Assembly: GCF_001434255.1 (NCBI RefSeq)
Contig: NZ_AZEY01000068.1
Location: 36,592-100,591, forward strand
Reading direction: 5' to 3'
DNA from: Lentilactobacillus diolivorans DSM 14421
Lineage (GTDB): Bacteria > Bacillota > Bacilli > Lactobacillales > Lactobacillaceae
Length of the DNA: 64,000 nucleotides
A program made the position numbers and the translations under genes. The notes under the pieces were generated by a model. That model was not told the origin of the DNA, searched no databases, and saw only the letters and a list, made by a program, of their open reading frames with translations. Below are positions 45,030-53,807 of this stretch, piece by piece. Every line of letters begins with the position of its first letter. Position 1 is the first letter of the stretch.

Positions 45030-45635
45030 TTGAAATTTAGCAAATCACTTTTAGCTTTAGCATTTGCTGGTACCATTTTTGGCATTTCAACAACGAGTAC
45101 CAACGCCGATACCTATACCAGTCATAACTCCGCTTATTCAGCAAATTACCAAACACCAAAAACTAACCAGACTAATTATAGTCAGAAAACAAATTCCAAC
45201 CAAACAAACACTAACTATGCAGCTAATAGCGCCAACACTACTGCTGCTCAAGCCGACGCAACATCATCAAAGGCAACCGCAGTCATCAATTTAGCTAAAC
45301 AGTTAGCTGGGCAAAACATCCCTTATGTGTGGGGTGGCGAATCCCTTAAAGGAATGGATTGCTCCGGCTTAACCGACTATGTTTACCAACAAGCCGCTGG
45401 TATTAGTTTGGGACACTACACGGTTACCCAGGAAAGCCATGTCACTAAGGAAACTGTTTCGAATGCCCAACCTGGTGATTTACTTTTCTGGGGTAATCAA
45501 GGTGCTAGTTATCACGTTGCTATTTATATTGGAAATAACCAATACGTTGCTGCACCACAACCTGGTCAAAACGTCGAAATCCAAACCATCAATAGCGCAT
45601 TTATGCCAAGCTTCGCCGGTCATGTTAACGGCTAA
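45030..45635 (+). CDS. secreted NlpC/P60 family peptidoglycan hydrolase
   Basis: A signal peptide (KFSKSLLALAFAGTIFGISTTSTNA) is followed by a Thr/Asn/Gln-rich linker to about residue 85 and a C-terminal NlpC/P60 domain. The catalytic Cys is in LKGMDCSGLTDYVYQQ, the His in ASYHVAIYIGNN, and the third polar residue is probably in the following strand. It should cut gamma-D-glutamyl-diamino acid bonds in the wall. TTG start with GAGGTG 7 nt upstream. Confidence 0.92.
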   Translation: MKFSKSLLALAFAGTIFGISTTSTNADTYTSHNSAYSANYQTPKTNQTNYSQKTNSNQTNTNYAANSANTTAAQADATSSKATAVINLAKQLAGQNIPYVWGGESLKGMDCSGLTDYVYQQAAGISLGHYTVTQESHVTKETVSNAQPGDLLFWGNQGASYHVAIYIGNNQYVAAPQPGQNVEIQTINSAFMPSFAGHVNG

Positions 45636-45744
45636 AATAACGTTTTTCCAATTGACGTTTCCAAGCACTTTTCTCCCAAGTTGCTCTCAAACAATGTTTC
45701 CTGAGTAACTAGCTAAACCAAATCAATTATCAACAATTCAACCC

Positions 45745-45795
45745 AAAAGGGAATCCACCGCACATTAAGTCGTGAGGTAATGGATTCCCTTTTTT
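45745..45795. terminator. bidirectional terminator
   Basis: AAAAGGGAATCCA and TGGATTCCCTTTTTT form a 13-bp stem with A-run and T-run flanks, between convergent NlpC/P60 and CMD genes. Confidence 0.8.
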
Positions 45796-45802
45796 AATCA
45801 AT

Positions 45803-46126
45803 TCATTTATCAGCGTAAATTTTTTTAGCAAGCCCAAACGCAGACCATGCTTTTGGCCACCCAGCATAAAATGCAAGATGAGTAATCAACTCAACCATTT
45901 CATCCTTGGAAATCCCGTTTTGTTTCGCCATCTTCATATGAGCTTCCAACTGTGGAAACAGCCCTTGCGACATCAAGCTTGCACAAGTAATCATGCTTCG
46001 ATCCCGAGCTGATAATTCCTTCTCACGTGACCAAACTTCACCAAATAAAACATCATCATTTAATTCCGCAAATTTGGGTGCAAAATCACCCAAATTATTG
46101 CGACCAGCAGTTTGTTTTTTTGCCAT
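45803..46126 (-). CDS. carboxymuconolactone decarboxylase (CMD/AhpD-like) family protein
   Basis: A 107-residue all-helical protein. ELSARDRSMITCASLMSQGLFPQLEAHMKMAKQNGISKDEMVELITHLAFYAGWP matches the CMD family, including the helix with the conserved His and the YAGWP turn. Members act as decarboxylases or peroxidase-type enzymes; the CxxC of true AhpD is absent. It is the last gene of SDR-cupin-CMD, 2 bp after the cupin gene. Confidence 0.88.
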   Translation of the reverse strand: MAKKQTAGRNNLGDFAPKFAELNDDVLFGEVWSREKELSARDRSMITCASLMSQGLFPQLEAHMKMAKQNGISKDEMVELITHLAFYAGWPKAWSAFGLAKKIYADK

Positions 46127-46128
46127 AA

Positions 46129-46545
46129 TTACTTTACCTCCAATTGATTATAGTCATCGTCAGATACCGGTTCCAACCATTCAGGCGTCCCAGCCGTAAT
46201 GGCAATGTGTTCAAACCAACTATCTTTAGTGGCACCATGCCAGTTTTTAACCCCATCGTGAGTGACAACAACATCACCGGGTACTAAGTGTTGCGCGGGC
46301 TTACCAGCTTCTTGGTACCAGCCTTCACCACCAGTTACCAGCAAGATTTGGTAACCATTATGATGAATATGCCAATTGTTTCGGCAGCCGGGTTCAAAGG
46401 TCACGTTACCAACATTGACATTAACGTTAGGATCATTAACCAGTCCTTGTAAATAACTTTGGCCAACAAAATATTTCGCAAATGCGTCATTCTTAGGTCC
46501 TGCCGGGAAAATAACCCCGTTTTTTACTGATTCATTTTTTACCAT
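46129..46545 (-). CDS. cupin domain protein
   Basis: A 138-residue single-domain cupin with motif 1 NNWHIHHNGYQILLVTGGEGWY (two His and the later Glu) and motif 2 PGDVVVTHDGVKNWHG. Metal binding is therefore likely; the reaction is unknown. The true start is the ATG at 46545 after GAGGAG; the longer open frame runs through the SDR gene in another frame. Cupin plus CMD pairs are common in lactobacilli and are thought to act on reactive carbonyl or aromatic compounds (inference). Confidence 0.87.
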   Translation of the reverse strand: MVKNESVKNGVIFPAGPKNDAFAKYFVGQSYLQGLVNDPNVNVNVGNVTFEPGCRNNWHIHHNGYQILLVTGGEGWYQEAGKPAQHLVPGDVVVTHDGVKNWHGATKDSWFEHIAITAGTPEWLEPVSDDDYNQLEVK

Positions 46546-46567
46546 TATTATTTCTCCTCGTTTTTCG

Positions 46568-47311
46568 TTATCCTTGCTTTGTTGGATACACGGTAAATTC
46601 ACTGACATCAACATCTTCCGGCTGGTCGACGGCAAAATTAACGACCCGAGCCACGGCATCCGGCCCAACACCAACGGATTGATATAACTGATCCATTCCA
46701 GAACGCGTTTGTTGATCACTAATTGTCTTTAATAATTCTGTGTTAATTGCGCCAGGATAAAGCGTGACTGTCCGAATGTTGGTCTTTTCCTGAGCACTCT
46801 CCATCCGAATGACTTCCATCAAGTTACGGACGGCAAACTTGGTCGCCCCATAAACACCGGCACCAGGAAATGATTTTAAGCCGGCAACCGACGATGTCGT
46901 AATAATCTGACCGTGCTTCTGACTGGTAAAATCAGGCATTACGGCCGCAATCCCGTTCAAAACACCTTTTAAATTAATATCAATCATCGCATTCCACTCA
47001 TCAATGTGAAGTGCACTGACTGGGGAACTTGGCATAATACCAGCGTTATTGAAAATGACGTCAATGCCGCCAAATTCACTTTTAGCTAACTGAACCAATG
47101 CCTTAACCTCAGCAGGGTTGGTAACATCAGTTGTCTGATAGGCTGCTTGACCACCGTTGGCTTTTATTTGCGACACAATTTCTTTTAATCGTGAGTCACG
47201 TCGGGCACCTAAAACAACTTTGGCGCCATTTTGAGCTAACAATTTTGCACTGGCTTCCCCAATTCCTGACGAAGCACCAGTAATCACAACAACTTTATTT
47301 TTAACTGTCAT
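46568..47311 (-). CDS. short-chain dehydrogenase/reductase
   Basis: A 247-residue classical SDR: nucleotide loop VVVITGASSGIGEASA, NNAGIMPSSP, the catalytic Ser in TTSSVAGLKSFPG, and Tyr and Lys in VYGATKFAVRN. RRDSR after strand 2 suggests NADP. First gene of SDR-cupin-CMD, with its own MerR-type promoter and a divergent merR. Start ATG 47311 after AAAGGAAA. Confidence 0.93.
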   Translation of the reverse strand: MTVKNKVVVITGASSGIGEASAKLLAQNGAKVVLGARRDSRLKEIVSQIKANGGQAAYQTTDVTNPAEVKALVQLAKSEFGGIDVIFNNAGIMPSSPVSALHIDEWNAMIDINLKGVLNGIAAVMPDFTSQKHGQIITTSSVAGLKSFPGAGVYGATKFAVRNLMEVIRMESAQEKTNIRTVTLYPGAINTELLKTISDQQTRSGMDQLYQSVGVGPDAVARVVNFAVDQPEDVDVSEFTVYPTKQG

Positions 47312-47356
47312 CAGATTTTTCCTTTCTTTAACGCTATAAATATCTTTACAAAAATC

Positions 47357-47387
47357 ACTGTACATCTTAAAGTGGACTTTAAGTCAA
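47357..47387 (-). promoter_or_regulatory. MerR-type promoter of the SDR-cupin-CMD operon
   Basis: TTGACT and TACAGT are separated by 19 bp. The spacer region contains the perfect dyad CTTAAAG-TGGA-CTTTAAG (47366-47383), matching the CTTAAAG-N4-CTTTAAG operator reported for the aldehyde-responsive AdhR of Bacillus subtilis. Confidence 0.8.
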
Positions 47388-47414
47388 TGATAAATTCAAA
47401 GAAATGGAGAAAAA

Positions 47415-47852
47415 ATGCAAACCTTAAAGAAAAGAACGACTTATTCAATCGGTGAATTCGCGTCTTTAGTCGGATTAAGCGCCCCAACCATCAGATATTA
47501 CGAACGCGAGGGCCTTTTAAAAGCCCACCGGGATTCCAGTGAGCGCCGAGTTTTTACTGATGTTGATATTAAATGGGTAAAATTCCTACTACATTTAAAA
47601 GGAACTGGAATGAGCATTAACGATCTTAAACAGTACGTGACTTGGCGGGCAATGGGCGACGAAACTATCCCTAACCGACTGGCATTGCTCAAAAATACCA
47701 AGACAGATTTTATGAATCAGTATCGCGAGGTCCAACATCACTTACAAATTTTGAATGATAAAATTAATTGGTATGAAGCAAAAGAAACGGGTAATAATCA
47801 GGATAGCGAGGCCTTTGCCGATTATTTAAAACGATTGGGACACACGGAATAG
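47415..47852 (+). CDS. MerR family regulator (AdhR-like)
   Basis: A 145-residue protein with the N-terminal winged helix TYSIGEFASLVGLSAPTIRYYEREGLL and KWVKFLLHLKGTGMSINDLKQYV, then a coiled-coil dimer helix. Divergent from the SDR-cupin-CMD operon, with an AdhR-like operator between them, so it most likely activates that operon when reactive electrophiles are present. No Cys is present in the effector part except none obvious, so the signal-sensing residue is unclear. Confidence 0.88.
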   Translation: MQTLKKRTTYSIGEFASLVGLSAPTIRYYEREGLLKAHRDSSERRVFTDVDIKWVKFLLHLKGTGMSINDLKQYVTWRAMGDETIPNRLALLKNTKTDFMNQYREVQHHLQILNDKINWYEAKETGNNQDSEAFADYLKRLGHTE

Positions 47853-47907
47853 GTCGTTGCAATAAATGAGCTAAATTTTTATGCTTGGCAACCACTGGTT
47901 AAGTCAA

Positions 47908-47954
47908 AATAAGCGCGGCGGTTTTTCCCAATGGAAAGAACCGCCGCGCTTATT
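47908..47954. terminator. strong GC-rich hairpin after the AdhR-like gene
   Basis: AATAAGCGCGGCGGTT and AACCGCCGCGCTTATT form a perfect 16-bp stem with a 15-nt loop, between convergent genes. No T-run, but high stability. Confidence 0.6.
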
Positions 47955-48031
47955 GAAAGTGGATCACTAATCATTTTGCCAAACCAACTTTTGTATCATC
48001 ACAAGGATTGCTTCACTCTGTCTTTTTTTGA

Positions 48032-48241
48032 CTACATCTTTTTATGGTTTGCTTCATCGACAGCTCGCATCCCTAAATAGACGATCGCGATCACAGCAGC
48101 AACCCCAATAACGATAACCAACCACCAGCCAATACTATACATTGGTGGCGTTACGATAAAAGCAGCTGCTAAATTTACCATCAGAATTACAACTACCAAC
48201 CAGAACCCATAGGACTTATAGAAATTTTTATTAAATGTCAT
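48032..48241 (-). CDS. small two-helix membrane protein
   Basis: A 69-residue protein with two hydrophobic helices (about 12-30 and 38-58), a basic loop start and a short basic tail (DEANHKKM). No family recognised. Ribosome site GAGGG lies upstream of ATG 48241. Probably a hypothetical inner-membrane protein; no operon partner is evident. Confidence 0.65.
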   Translation of the reverse strand: MTFNKNFYKSYGFWLVVVILMVNLAAAFIVTPPMYSIGWWLVIVIGVAAVIAIVYLGMRAVDEANHKKM

Positions 48242-48372
48242 GCCATCACCCTCTTGAAATTCCAGTAGACAATCATCTTACAGTTTAATTATACCTTGAG
48301 GACTAGCGAATGGGGCATCATAAGCTCGCCTTTTCAGACTAGGTTATCGAAAATAAAGCCAGCCAAACAAGC

Positions 48373-49116
48373 TTAGAGATAAGCCTGATACCCCAGTCCA
48401 ATTCCCAAGATAATTGCGAAAATTCCCACCGCACCTTCAATTATTTTTGAAGGAATATAACGAACAATAATCGGCCCAATGTAGCCGCCAATCGTGAGTC
48501 CCAACAATAAAGGAATGATCGCTGCCCATTCAATTGATAGCATAAAAATGAACATCAATGCCGCACAAATATTATTAATAAATGAAGAAAAGTTACGCAT
48601 GGCATTATAGGTCGCATAATCTTCATGGACAATTTTGGAAAGAACCGCGACCATTAACAGGCCCGATGCGGCACCAAAATAGCCGTTATAAATACCAACC
48701 AGCAAGACGCCACCCCAGCTAAGATACGTTCCCCACTGATAGGTTCTGGCCGGGTTATTTTTTCTTTTTGGCGTTAAAATCATCACACCGGCAAGAAAAA
48801 TAAAAATTGGCACAACCTTCTTGAATCCAGCATTGGAACTATGAATCAGAATGACTGCCCCGAAGATACTACCAGTCGTACTTAATGCTGCGATCTGCAG
48901 CGCCTGCTTCCAATGATGATGGAGTTCTCTTAAAGACGACAAAACAGTGCTGAGGCCAGCGCCAACTTGAGCAACTGTAATGGTGGCATTTGCCGTAATG
49001 GGCGGTATGCCAATCGAAAGTAACACCGGGTACAATGTCAGTGAAGCCATTCCGACAATCCCCGTAAGGATGCCAGCAAATAAACTCATTAGGATCAAGT
49101 AAATCATTGATAACAT
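48373..49116 (-). CDS. TSUP family (TauE/SafE) transporter, second copy
   Basis: A 247-residue TSUP membrane protein: MSLFAGILTGIVGMASLTLYPVLLSIGIPPITANATITVAQ in the first half and VLLVGIYNGYFGAASGLLMVAVLSK in the second. It differs clearly from the TSUP at 40.9 kb, so this is not a recent duplication. Substrate not predictable. Start at ATG 49116 after AAAGGAT. Confidence 0.85.
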   Translation of the reverse strand: MLSMIYLILMSLFAGILTGIVGMASLTLYPVLLSIGIPPITANATITVAQVGAGLSTVLSSLRELHHHWKQALQIAALSTTGSIFGAVILIHSSNAGFKKVVPIFIFLAGVMILTPKRKNNPARTYQWGTYLSWGGVLLVGIYNGYFGAASGLLMVAVLSKIVHEDYATYNAMRNFSSFINNICAALMFIFMLSIEWAAIIPLLLGLTIGGYIGPIIVRYIPSKIIEGAVGIFAIILGIGLGYQAYL

Positions 49117-49511
49117 CGTTACTATCCTTTCACATCAATGGCACCATTGGACTACACCTGCAATTAACAATCATCGATCATATTATAGCATGGTAGAAAA
49201 ACGGTGATTTTCATCGTTTGATAATCATATCTTGACTAATCATAAGTCGCTTACGCAAATTTATGTTTCGTAGCGAGTCTTTCTTCAGTCTAAAATAAAC
49301 CAATGAGGTACAATGATTTGGGGAAGAAAATGCAATCAATTGTCGACTTATCCGGGTAATTATTGAATTGATTTTTTCCATATTCAATTTACCGGAGTTA
49401 CTAAAAAATTTGAGGCAGCTTTTAAGAGCGTATAAAATCACTTCTAAGATCCAAAGGAAATCGAATTACAGTTTTGATTGAAGCAGATAGTTCATTATAA
49501 AGAGGGAGAAT
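49117..49511. other. intergenic stretch
   Basis: No gene, tandem repeat or strong hairpin is apparent. Two open frames of 68-76 codons on the minus strand lack ribosome sites and motifs. The stretch presumably holds the divergent promoters of the TSUP and TMEM175 genes. Confidence 0.5.
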
Positions 49512-50105
49512 ATGAATAAAGGACGCGTTGAAGCATTCACAGACGGAGTAGTCGCAATTATCCTCACCATTATGATTCTGGAATTTAAAACACCGGAAAC
49601 CGCGAAATGGGAGGGAATCATCACCCAATTACCTTACTTTTTTGCTTATGTTGTTAGCTTTCTTTTTGTTGGCGTGGCTTGGTACAATCATCACTACATG
49701 TTTGCATTAGCCATTAGAATCTCTAAAAAAGTATACTGGGTGAATAATCTGTGGCTTTTTAGCATGTCTTTATTACCGGTTGCAACTGGTTGGGTCGGAA
49801 AATTTTCACAATACTCCGGGCCGGAATATCTATATTTATTTGTATTTGTTTTTTGGAGTTTATCTTATCTGTGGCTTTCAAGTTCAATTAGAAAAATGCC
49901 GGAACATATTAATACTTCCGTTAGTAAAAAGATTGGCAGAATGTTTCCTTTTAGATTCTTAGCATCAATCTTTTTCCCATTGTCGGTTGGCGCCACTGCC
50001 TTTGGAATCTATTTTTATCCGATACTTGGCATTACAATAACTTTTGTCGGGTTGATAATTCTAAGCTTCTTAACGCCTCCGGATAGTGACAAATTAAACA
50101 AATAG
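49512..50105 (+). CDS. TMEM175 family potassium channel (DUF1211)
   Basis: A 197-residue protein with six helices. The first helix carries the family signature as RVEAFTDGVVAIILTIMILEFKTPE (canonical RxxxFSD; here RVEAFTD, a Ser to Thr change), which lines the filter region of bacterial TMEM175 tetramers. WYNHHYMF follows near residue 58. It should conduct potassium across the cell membrane. AGAGGGAGA lies upstream of the ATG. Confidence 0.88.
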   Translation: MNKGRVEAFTDGVVAIILTIMILEFKTPETAKWEGIITQLPYFFAYVVSFLFVGVAWYNHHYMFALAIRISKKVYWVNNLWLFSMSLLPVATGWVGKFSQYSGPEYLYLFVFVFWSLSYLWLSSSIRKMPEHINTSVSKKIGRMFPFRFLASIFFPLSVGATAFGIYFYPILGITITFVGLIILSFLTPPDSDKLNK

Positions 50106-50190
50106 AACACACACATTTATCGTGTATATCCAAATACAAAAGAACTGTTGGAAGATGGTTCTACCAATCATTCACAATGAAGTACCAAGA

Positions 50191-50232
50191 AAAGACCTCA
50201 CAGTGCCAAGAACATGGCTCTATAAGGTCTTA
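50191..50232. terminator. terminator-like hairpin
   Basis: AAGACCT...AGGTCTT with an inner GTGCCA...TGGC pairing, flanked by A-run on the left. It lies between convergent TMEM175 and Nudix genes. Confidence 0.5.
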
Positions 50233-50285
50233 ATATTCTCAAATCATTCAATTATTTATCCAATGTGAGAAGTTAGTGGCAATCC

Positions 50286-50846
50286 TTATTCCTTCCCCTT
50301 CAAAAACAACAGATAATACCCCACTGAAGAAACCGATTGTGCCGTATTGACCTTACCTGTCTTAATCCAATCAACTACCTGATCAATTGGCACCAAGGCA
50401 CTTGAGACAAATTCATCCTTATCGAAATGTTGGCGGACGCGGTCAACCGGGTCAAATCTAATTAACATCAAATCAGCAAATTGATCCATAAAACCTTCTG
50501 ATGACGTAATCCGAGTCATCTTTTGGACCGATTTGGCAATATAACCTGTTTCCTCTTTGAGTTCCCGAGCAGCCGCCTGTTCGCTGGTTTCACCAGGATT
50601 CACAATTCCGGCAGGTAGTGAAACCGAATCACGATTGACCCCCACCCGATATTCATTGGTCATGACAACCTGGTCATCAGCCGTCATTGCCAAAATGGTA
50701 ACCGTTGGATCCGTTCGAATTAAATCCCGTTCAACTTTCAAGCCATCCGGTGTTTGCACGTGTAACTGATCAACATCATACACTCTGCCTGAATAAACAT
50801 TTTTTTGTTCAATAATTTTACCTGGCCGACGCCACGTTTTAAACAT
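50286..50846 (-). CDS. Nudix hydrolase (ADP-ribose pyrophosphatase-like)
   Basis: A 186-residue Nudix protein with a full Nudix box, GIVNPGETSEQAAARELKEETG, preceded by the N-terminal strand domain (KIIEQKNVYSGRVYDVDQL) typical of ADP-ribose pyrophosphatases. It would hydrolyse ADP-ribose or similar nucleoside diphosphates. Start taken at ATG 50846, with AGGGGA 7 nt upstream, rather than earlier codons. Confidence 0.88.
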   Translation of the reverse strand: MFKTWRRPGKIIEQKNVYSGRVYDVDQLHVQTPDGLKVERDLIRTDPTVTILAMTADDQVVMTNEYRVGVNRDSVSLPAGIVNPGETSEQAAARELKEETGYIAKSVQKMTRITSSEGFMDQFADLMLIRFDPVDRVRQHFDKDEFVSSALVPIDQVVDWIKTGKVNTAQSVSSVGYYLLFLKGKE

Positions 50847-50916
50847 GTCAATATCCCCTTCATCCATTCGTTTAAGTCGATGATAGCATATTTACCATGC
50901 CAGAAAACGGTTAAAA

Positions 50917-51768
50917 TTAATCATGAATCTTCATCCCTGCCAGCATTTCGATAAACTTAGGATCTTGATGATTCACAATTTCACTATGGCCAATATCCAA
51001 AGTGGCAATTTCTTTCATATCATCAGCCGACAATTGAAAATCAAAGACATCCAGGTTTTGAATCAACCGATTTTCATGAGTAGACTTGGGAATCGCAACC
51101 ACATGCCGCTGTAATAACCATCTCAGTGCCACTTGGGAAGGCGTCTTACCGTATTTATCGCCAATGTTCTTCAATAGTGGCTGAGTAAAAATATGATGTT
51201 TGCCTTCCGCAAAAGGCGCCCAGGCTTCTGGTTGAACACCCTTGTTTCGCATATAGTCAATTGCCTCAGGCTTTTGGTTGAAAACGTGAAGCTCAACTTG
51301 ATTAACGGCTGGGGCCACCTCGTTAAATGCAATCAAGTTTGCCAGTTGCGCTGAATCGAAGTTTGATACCCCAATTGCCCGAATCTTACCGGCTTGATAA
51401 AGTTCTTCCAATGCCCGCCAAGCACCAAACGTATCGCCAACCGGTTGATGGAGCAAATACAAATCAATATAATCCAAACCCAAGTTATCTAAGGACGTCT
51501 GAAACCCCTGCTTGGCACCTTCATAGCTCATATCTTGAACCCAAAGCTTGGAGGTCACAAATAACTTCTTGCGGTCAATACCACTTTCTTGAATTACGGC
51601 ACCAACGGCCGATTCATTTCGATAAGCTGCGGCGGTATCAATTAGTCGATAACCATTCTTAATCCCGTCTAAAACCGATTGCTTAGCAACATCGTAATCC
51701 GAAATTTGAAAAACGCCCAAGCCTAATTGTGGCATTTTAACGCCATTATTTAATGTGACTGTATCCAT
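50917..51768 (-). CDS. aldo/keto reductase
   Basis: A 283-residue AKR with TVTLNNGVKMPQLGLGVFQ at the start, Asp and Tyr of the tetrad in RLIDTAAAYRNESAVG, Lys in LFVTSKLW and His in YLLHQPVGD; IPKSTHENRLIQN binds the NADPH phosphate. It would reduce aldehydes such as methylglyoxal. ATG 51768 after GGAGG. Its MerR-type promoter matches those of the FMN oxidoreductase and SDR operons, but it has no merR neighbour. Confidence 0.94.
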   Translation of the reverse strand: MDTVTLNNGVKMPQLGLGVFQISDYDVAKQSVLDGIKNGYRLIDTAAAYRNESAVGAVIQESGIDRKKLFVTSKLWVQDMSYEGAKQGFQTSLDNLGLDYIDLYLLHQPVGDTFGAWRALEELYQAGKIRAIGVSNFDSAQLANLIAFNEVAPAVNQVELHVFNQKPEAIDYMRNKGVQPEAWAPFAEGKHHIFTQPLLKNIGDKYGKTPSQVALRWLLQRHVVAIPKSTHENRLIQNLDVFDFQLSADDMKEIATLDIGHSEIVNHQDPKFIEMLAGMKIHD

Positions 51769-51817
51769 ATTTTTTCCTCCATTTTTCCTCATCCACGTTA
51801 TTTCTTAATCCACCTCT

Positions 51818-51848
51818 ACTCTACAACCTTGAAGTGCACTTAAAGCAA
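51818..51848 (-). promoter_or_regulatory. MerR-type promoter of the aldo/keto reductase
   Basis: TTGCTT and TAGAGT are separated by 19 bp, with the dyad CTTTAAGTGCACTTCAAGG within. The centre AGTGCACT is identical to the site at 42.66 kb. Confidence 0.72.
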
Positions 51849-52007
51849 GGATTATTCTCAAAAATTTTAACAACAGCCTCAATCAAGTTGGTTTAACAGC
51901 GCTCAAGCCTACTCATAATATTGATAATGGCTTAAAATAAAGATAAAAATATCGCTAACTAATATTTCAATCGGAACTAACAAAAGCACAGAAAGCTGGG
52001 TGATAGA

Positions 52008-52280
52008 ATGTCAAACGATCAAACCAGTCAGGTCAGCTATCCGATTATTTTACATCCCGAAAGAATTGGATACAGTGTCGAGATTCCTGACATTAATTGC
52101 GGTACATGGACCCAGGGCGATATAAAAGCAGAAGCATTAGCGATGGCCAGGGACTTGATTATCACAATGTTAACCGGCGAATTGCAGTATCCATCCCCCA
52201 CCCCACTCGAACAACTTAAGTTTTCACCAGCCGCTGGTGACATTCCCAAGCTCGTGTCAGTCATGCTGGATCGACATTAA
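52008..52280 (+). CDS. HicB-like protein without HicA partner
   Basis: A 90-residue protein. YPIILHPERIGYSVEIPDINCGTWTQGDIKAEALAMARDLIITML matches the partial RNase H fold of HicB antitoxins. No HicA (double-stranded RNA-binding toxin) gene is found on either side, and there is no extra DNA-binding C-terminal domain. It may be an orphan antitoxin or have another role. A strong terminator follows. Confidence 0.8.
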   Translation: MSNDQTSQVSYPIILHPERIGYSVEIPDINCGTWTQGDIKAEALAMARDLIITMLTGELQYPSPTPLEQLKFSPAAGDIPKLVSVMLDRH

Positions 52281-52315
52281 TATCAAGCCAAAAGCAATAT
52301 TAAATTTGAGCACAC

Positions 52316-52367
52316 AAAAAGCACAGCTAGCAAAACAAGATTTACTTGTTTTGCTAGCTGTGCTTTT
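52316..52367. terminator. perfect terminator after HicB-like gene
   Basis: AAAAGCACAGCTAGCAAAAC and GTTTTGCTAGCTGTGCTTTT are perfectly complementary; the stem extends to over 20 bp with a 5-nt loop, and both strands have A/T flanks. Confidence 0.85.
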
Positions 52368-52450
52368 ACTTTGACTTACATTATCGGTTAGCGGCCGTTC
52401 GAAAAAACGATCTCAACATTTGAAAACATGCCTTTTAAAATAAGTCCAAA

Positions 52451-53632
52451 TTAGTCCTCTTCTTTATAAACATACTGTCTGGTCATTGGTAGATCAGTAC
52501 CACTCGGTGCATTTGTCAGTAAGAACTGCATGACATCAATGTTGCCAGCCTCAAACGAAGCTGCGGCGCCTTGGAGATACAATGACCACATTCTTGAGAA
52601 TGGCTCACCATACTTTTCTTTAACCTGATCGATAACCTTAACATAGTTGGCGTACCAGATTTCCAAAGTTTTTTTGTAATGACGACGCAATGGTTCCAAA
52701 TCGGTAAGCTGCAAACCAGCGTCCATAATATGAGTCAGGTTTTCAGCCACATTGGGAATATAACCACCCGGGAAAATGTACTTATTCAAGAATGGATCAA
52801 CCCCAGCACCTTCGTGTTGGCCGGTAATCCCATGAATCAAAGCGCGGCCATCAGGGGCCAGGAACTTCTTGATTTCTTTAAAGTAGAGGCCCAAATTCTC
52901 TTTACCAACGTGTTCAAACATCCCCACCGAAGTCACATAGTCAAATTGGTCATTGACTTCACGATAATCAGTCAATAAGACGTCCACTTTATCTTCCAAG
53001 TGACGGTCCTTGATTTGCTGCTTAGTGTATTTATATTGTTCCTCACTGAGGGTAATTCCGGTGGCGTGCAGGCCGAACTCTTCAGCAGCCATAATAATTA
53101 AGGTTCCCCAGCCACTGCCGACATCAAGAAGTCGTTTGCCGGCCACCGGCTTCAATTTATGCAAAATATGACGATCCTTATTAATCTGGGCCTGCTCCAA
53201 AGTGTCAGTATCATGCTCAAAATAAGCGCACGAATAAGTCATTGATTTATCCAGCCATAATTGGTAAAAATCATTACCAATATCATAGTGACTTTGAACA
53301 TCCTTCTCACTCTCTTTTTCAGAATGAGAAATCTTTGGTAAATGTTTTAGGAAAGGATTGTTGGTCAAAAAACTCCCGGCTTGACGGTAAGCTGATGCCA
53401 CCAATTCTTGGATACTACCAGTAATTTCGATATCACCGTTCATGTATGCTTCCCCCAAAACAAGCGTTGGTTTGGAAGTCATCTCTTTCAACGGAATTTC
53501 TTTTCTGATTTCAATTTTTACTTGTGGCTCTCCGTCACCGTATGTTTCAGTCTTGCCATTCCAATATGTCACCTGTACTGGAATATCAAACGCGCGACTC
53601 AATAGTTCACGATAAACCGTTTTCTCTAACAT
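52451..53632 (-). CDS. cfa: cyclopropane-fatty-acyl-phospholipid synthase
   Basis: A 393-residue SAM-dependent enzyme that adds a methylene bridge across double bonds of membrane lipids, important for acid and ethanol tolerance. A short N-terminal lipid-binding domain precedes KDVQSHYDIGNDFYQLWLDKSMTYSCAYFE, the SAM loop LLDVGSGWGTLIIMAAE and the YDYVTSVGMFEHVG region (here FDYVTSVGMFEHVG). PGGYIPN lies near the C-terminal third. Monocistronic. Confidence 0.96.
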   Translation of the reverse strand: MLEKTVYRELLSRAFDIPVQVTYWNGKTETYGDGEPQVKIEIRKEIPLKEMTSKPTLVLGEAYMNGDIEITGSIQELVASAYRQAGSFLTNNPFLKHLPKISHSEKESEKDVQSHYDIGNDFYQLWLDKSMTYSCAYFEHDTDTLEQAQINKDRHILHKLKPVAGKRLLDVGSGWGTLIIMAAEEFGLHATGITLSEEQYKYTKQQIKDRHLEDKVDVLLTDYREVNDQFDYVTSVGMFEHVGKENLGLYFKEIKKFLAPDGRALIHGITGQHEGAGVDPFLNKYIFPGGYIPNVAENLTHIMDAGLQLTDLEPLRRHYKKTLEIWYANYVKVIDQVKEKYGEPFSRMWSLYLQGAAASFEAGNIDVMQFLLTNAPSGTDLPMTRQYVYKEED

Positions 53633-53807
53633 TTCAAAACCTCCATCAATAAATTGGTAATAGTAACAGTTTAACTCTTTTTACCCATTAAAATGCAAGC
53701 CTTAATTTCAAAAAAATGAAAAGTAATTGATTAAGGTGCTGGATCAATCAAAACAAAAAGAGACCCACTACAGTCTCATAGCCAATCTCTCGATCATTGT
53801 TAAAAGA

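Noticed and set aside
46546-46719. N-terminal extension of the cupin gene
   Set aside because: The segment lies in the SDR coding region in another frame; a good ribosome site exists at 46545.
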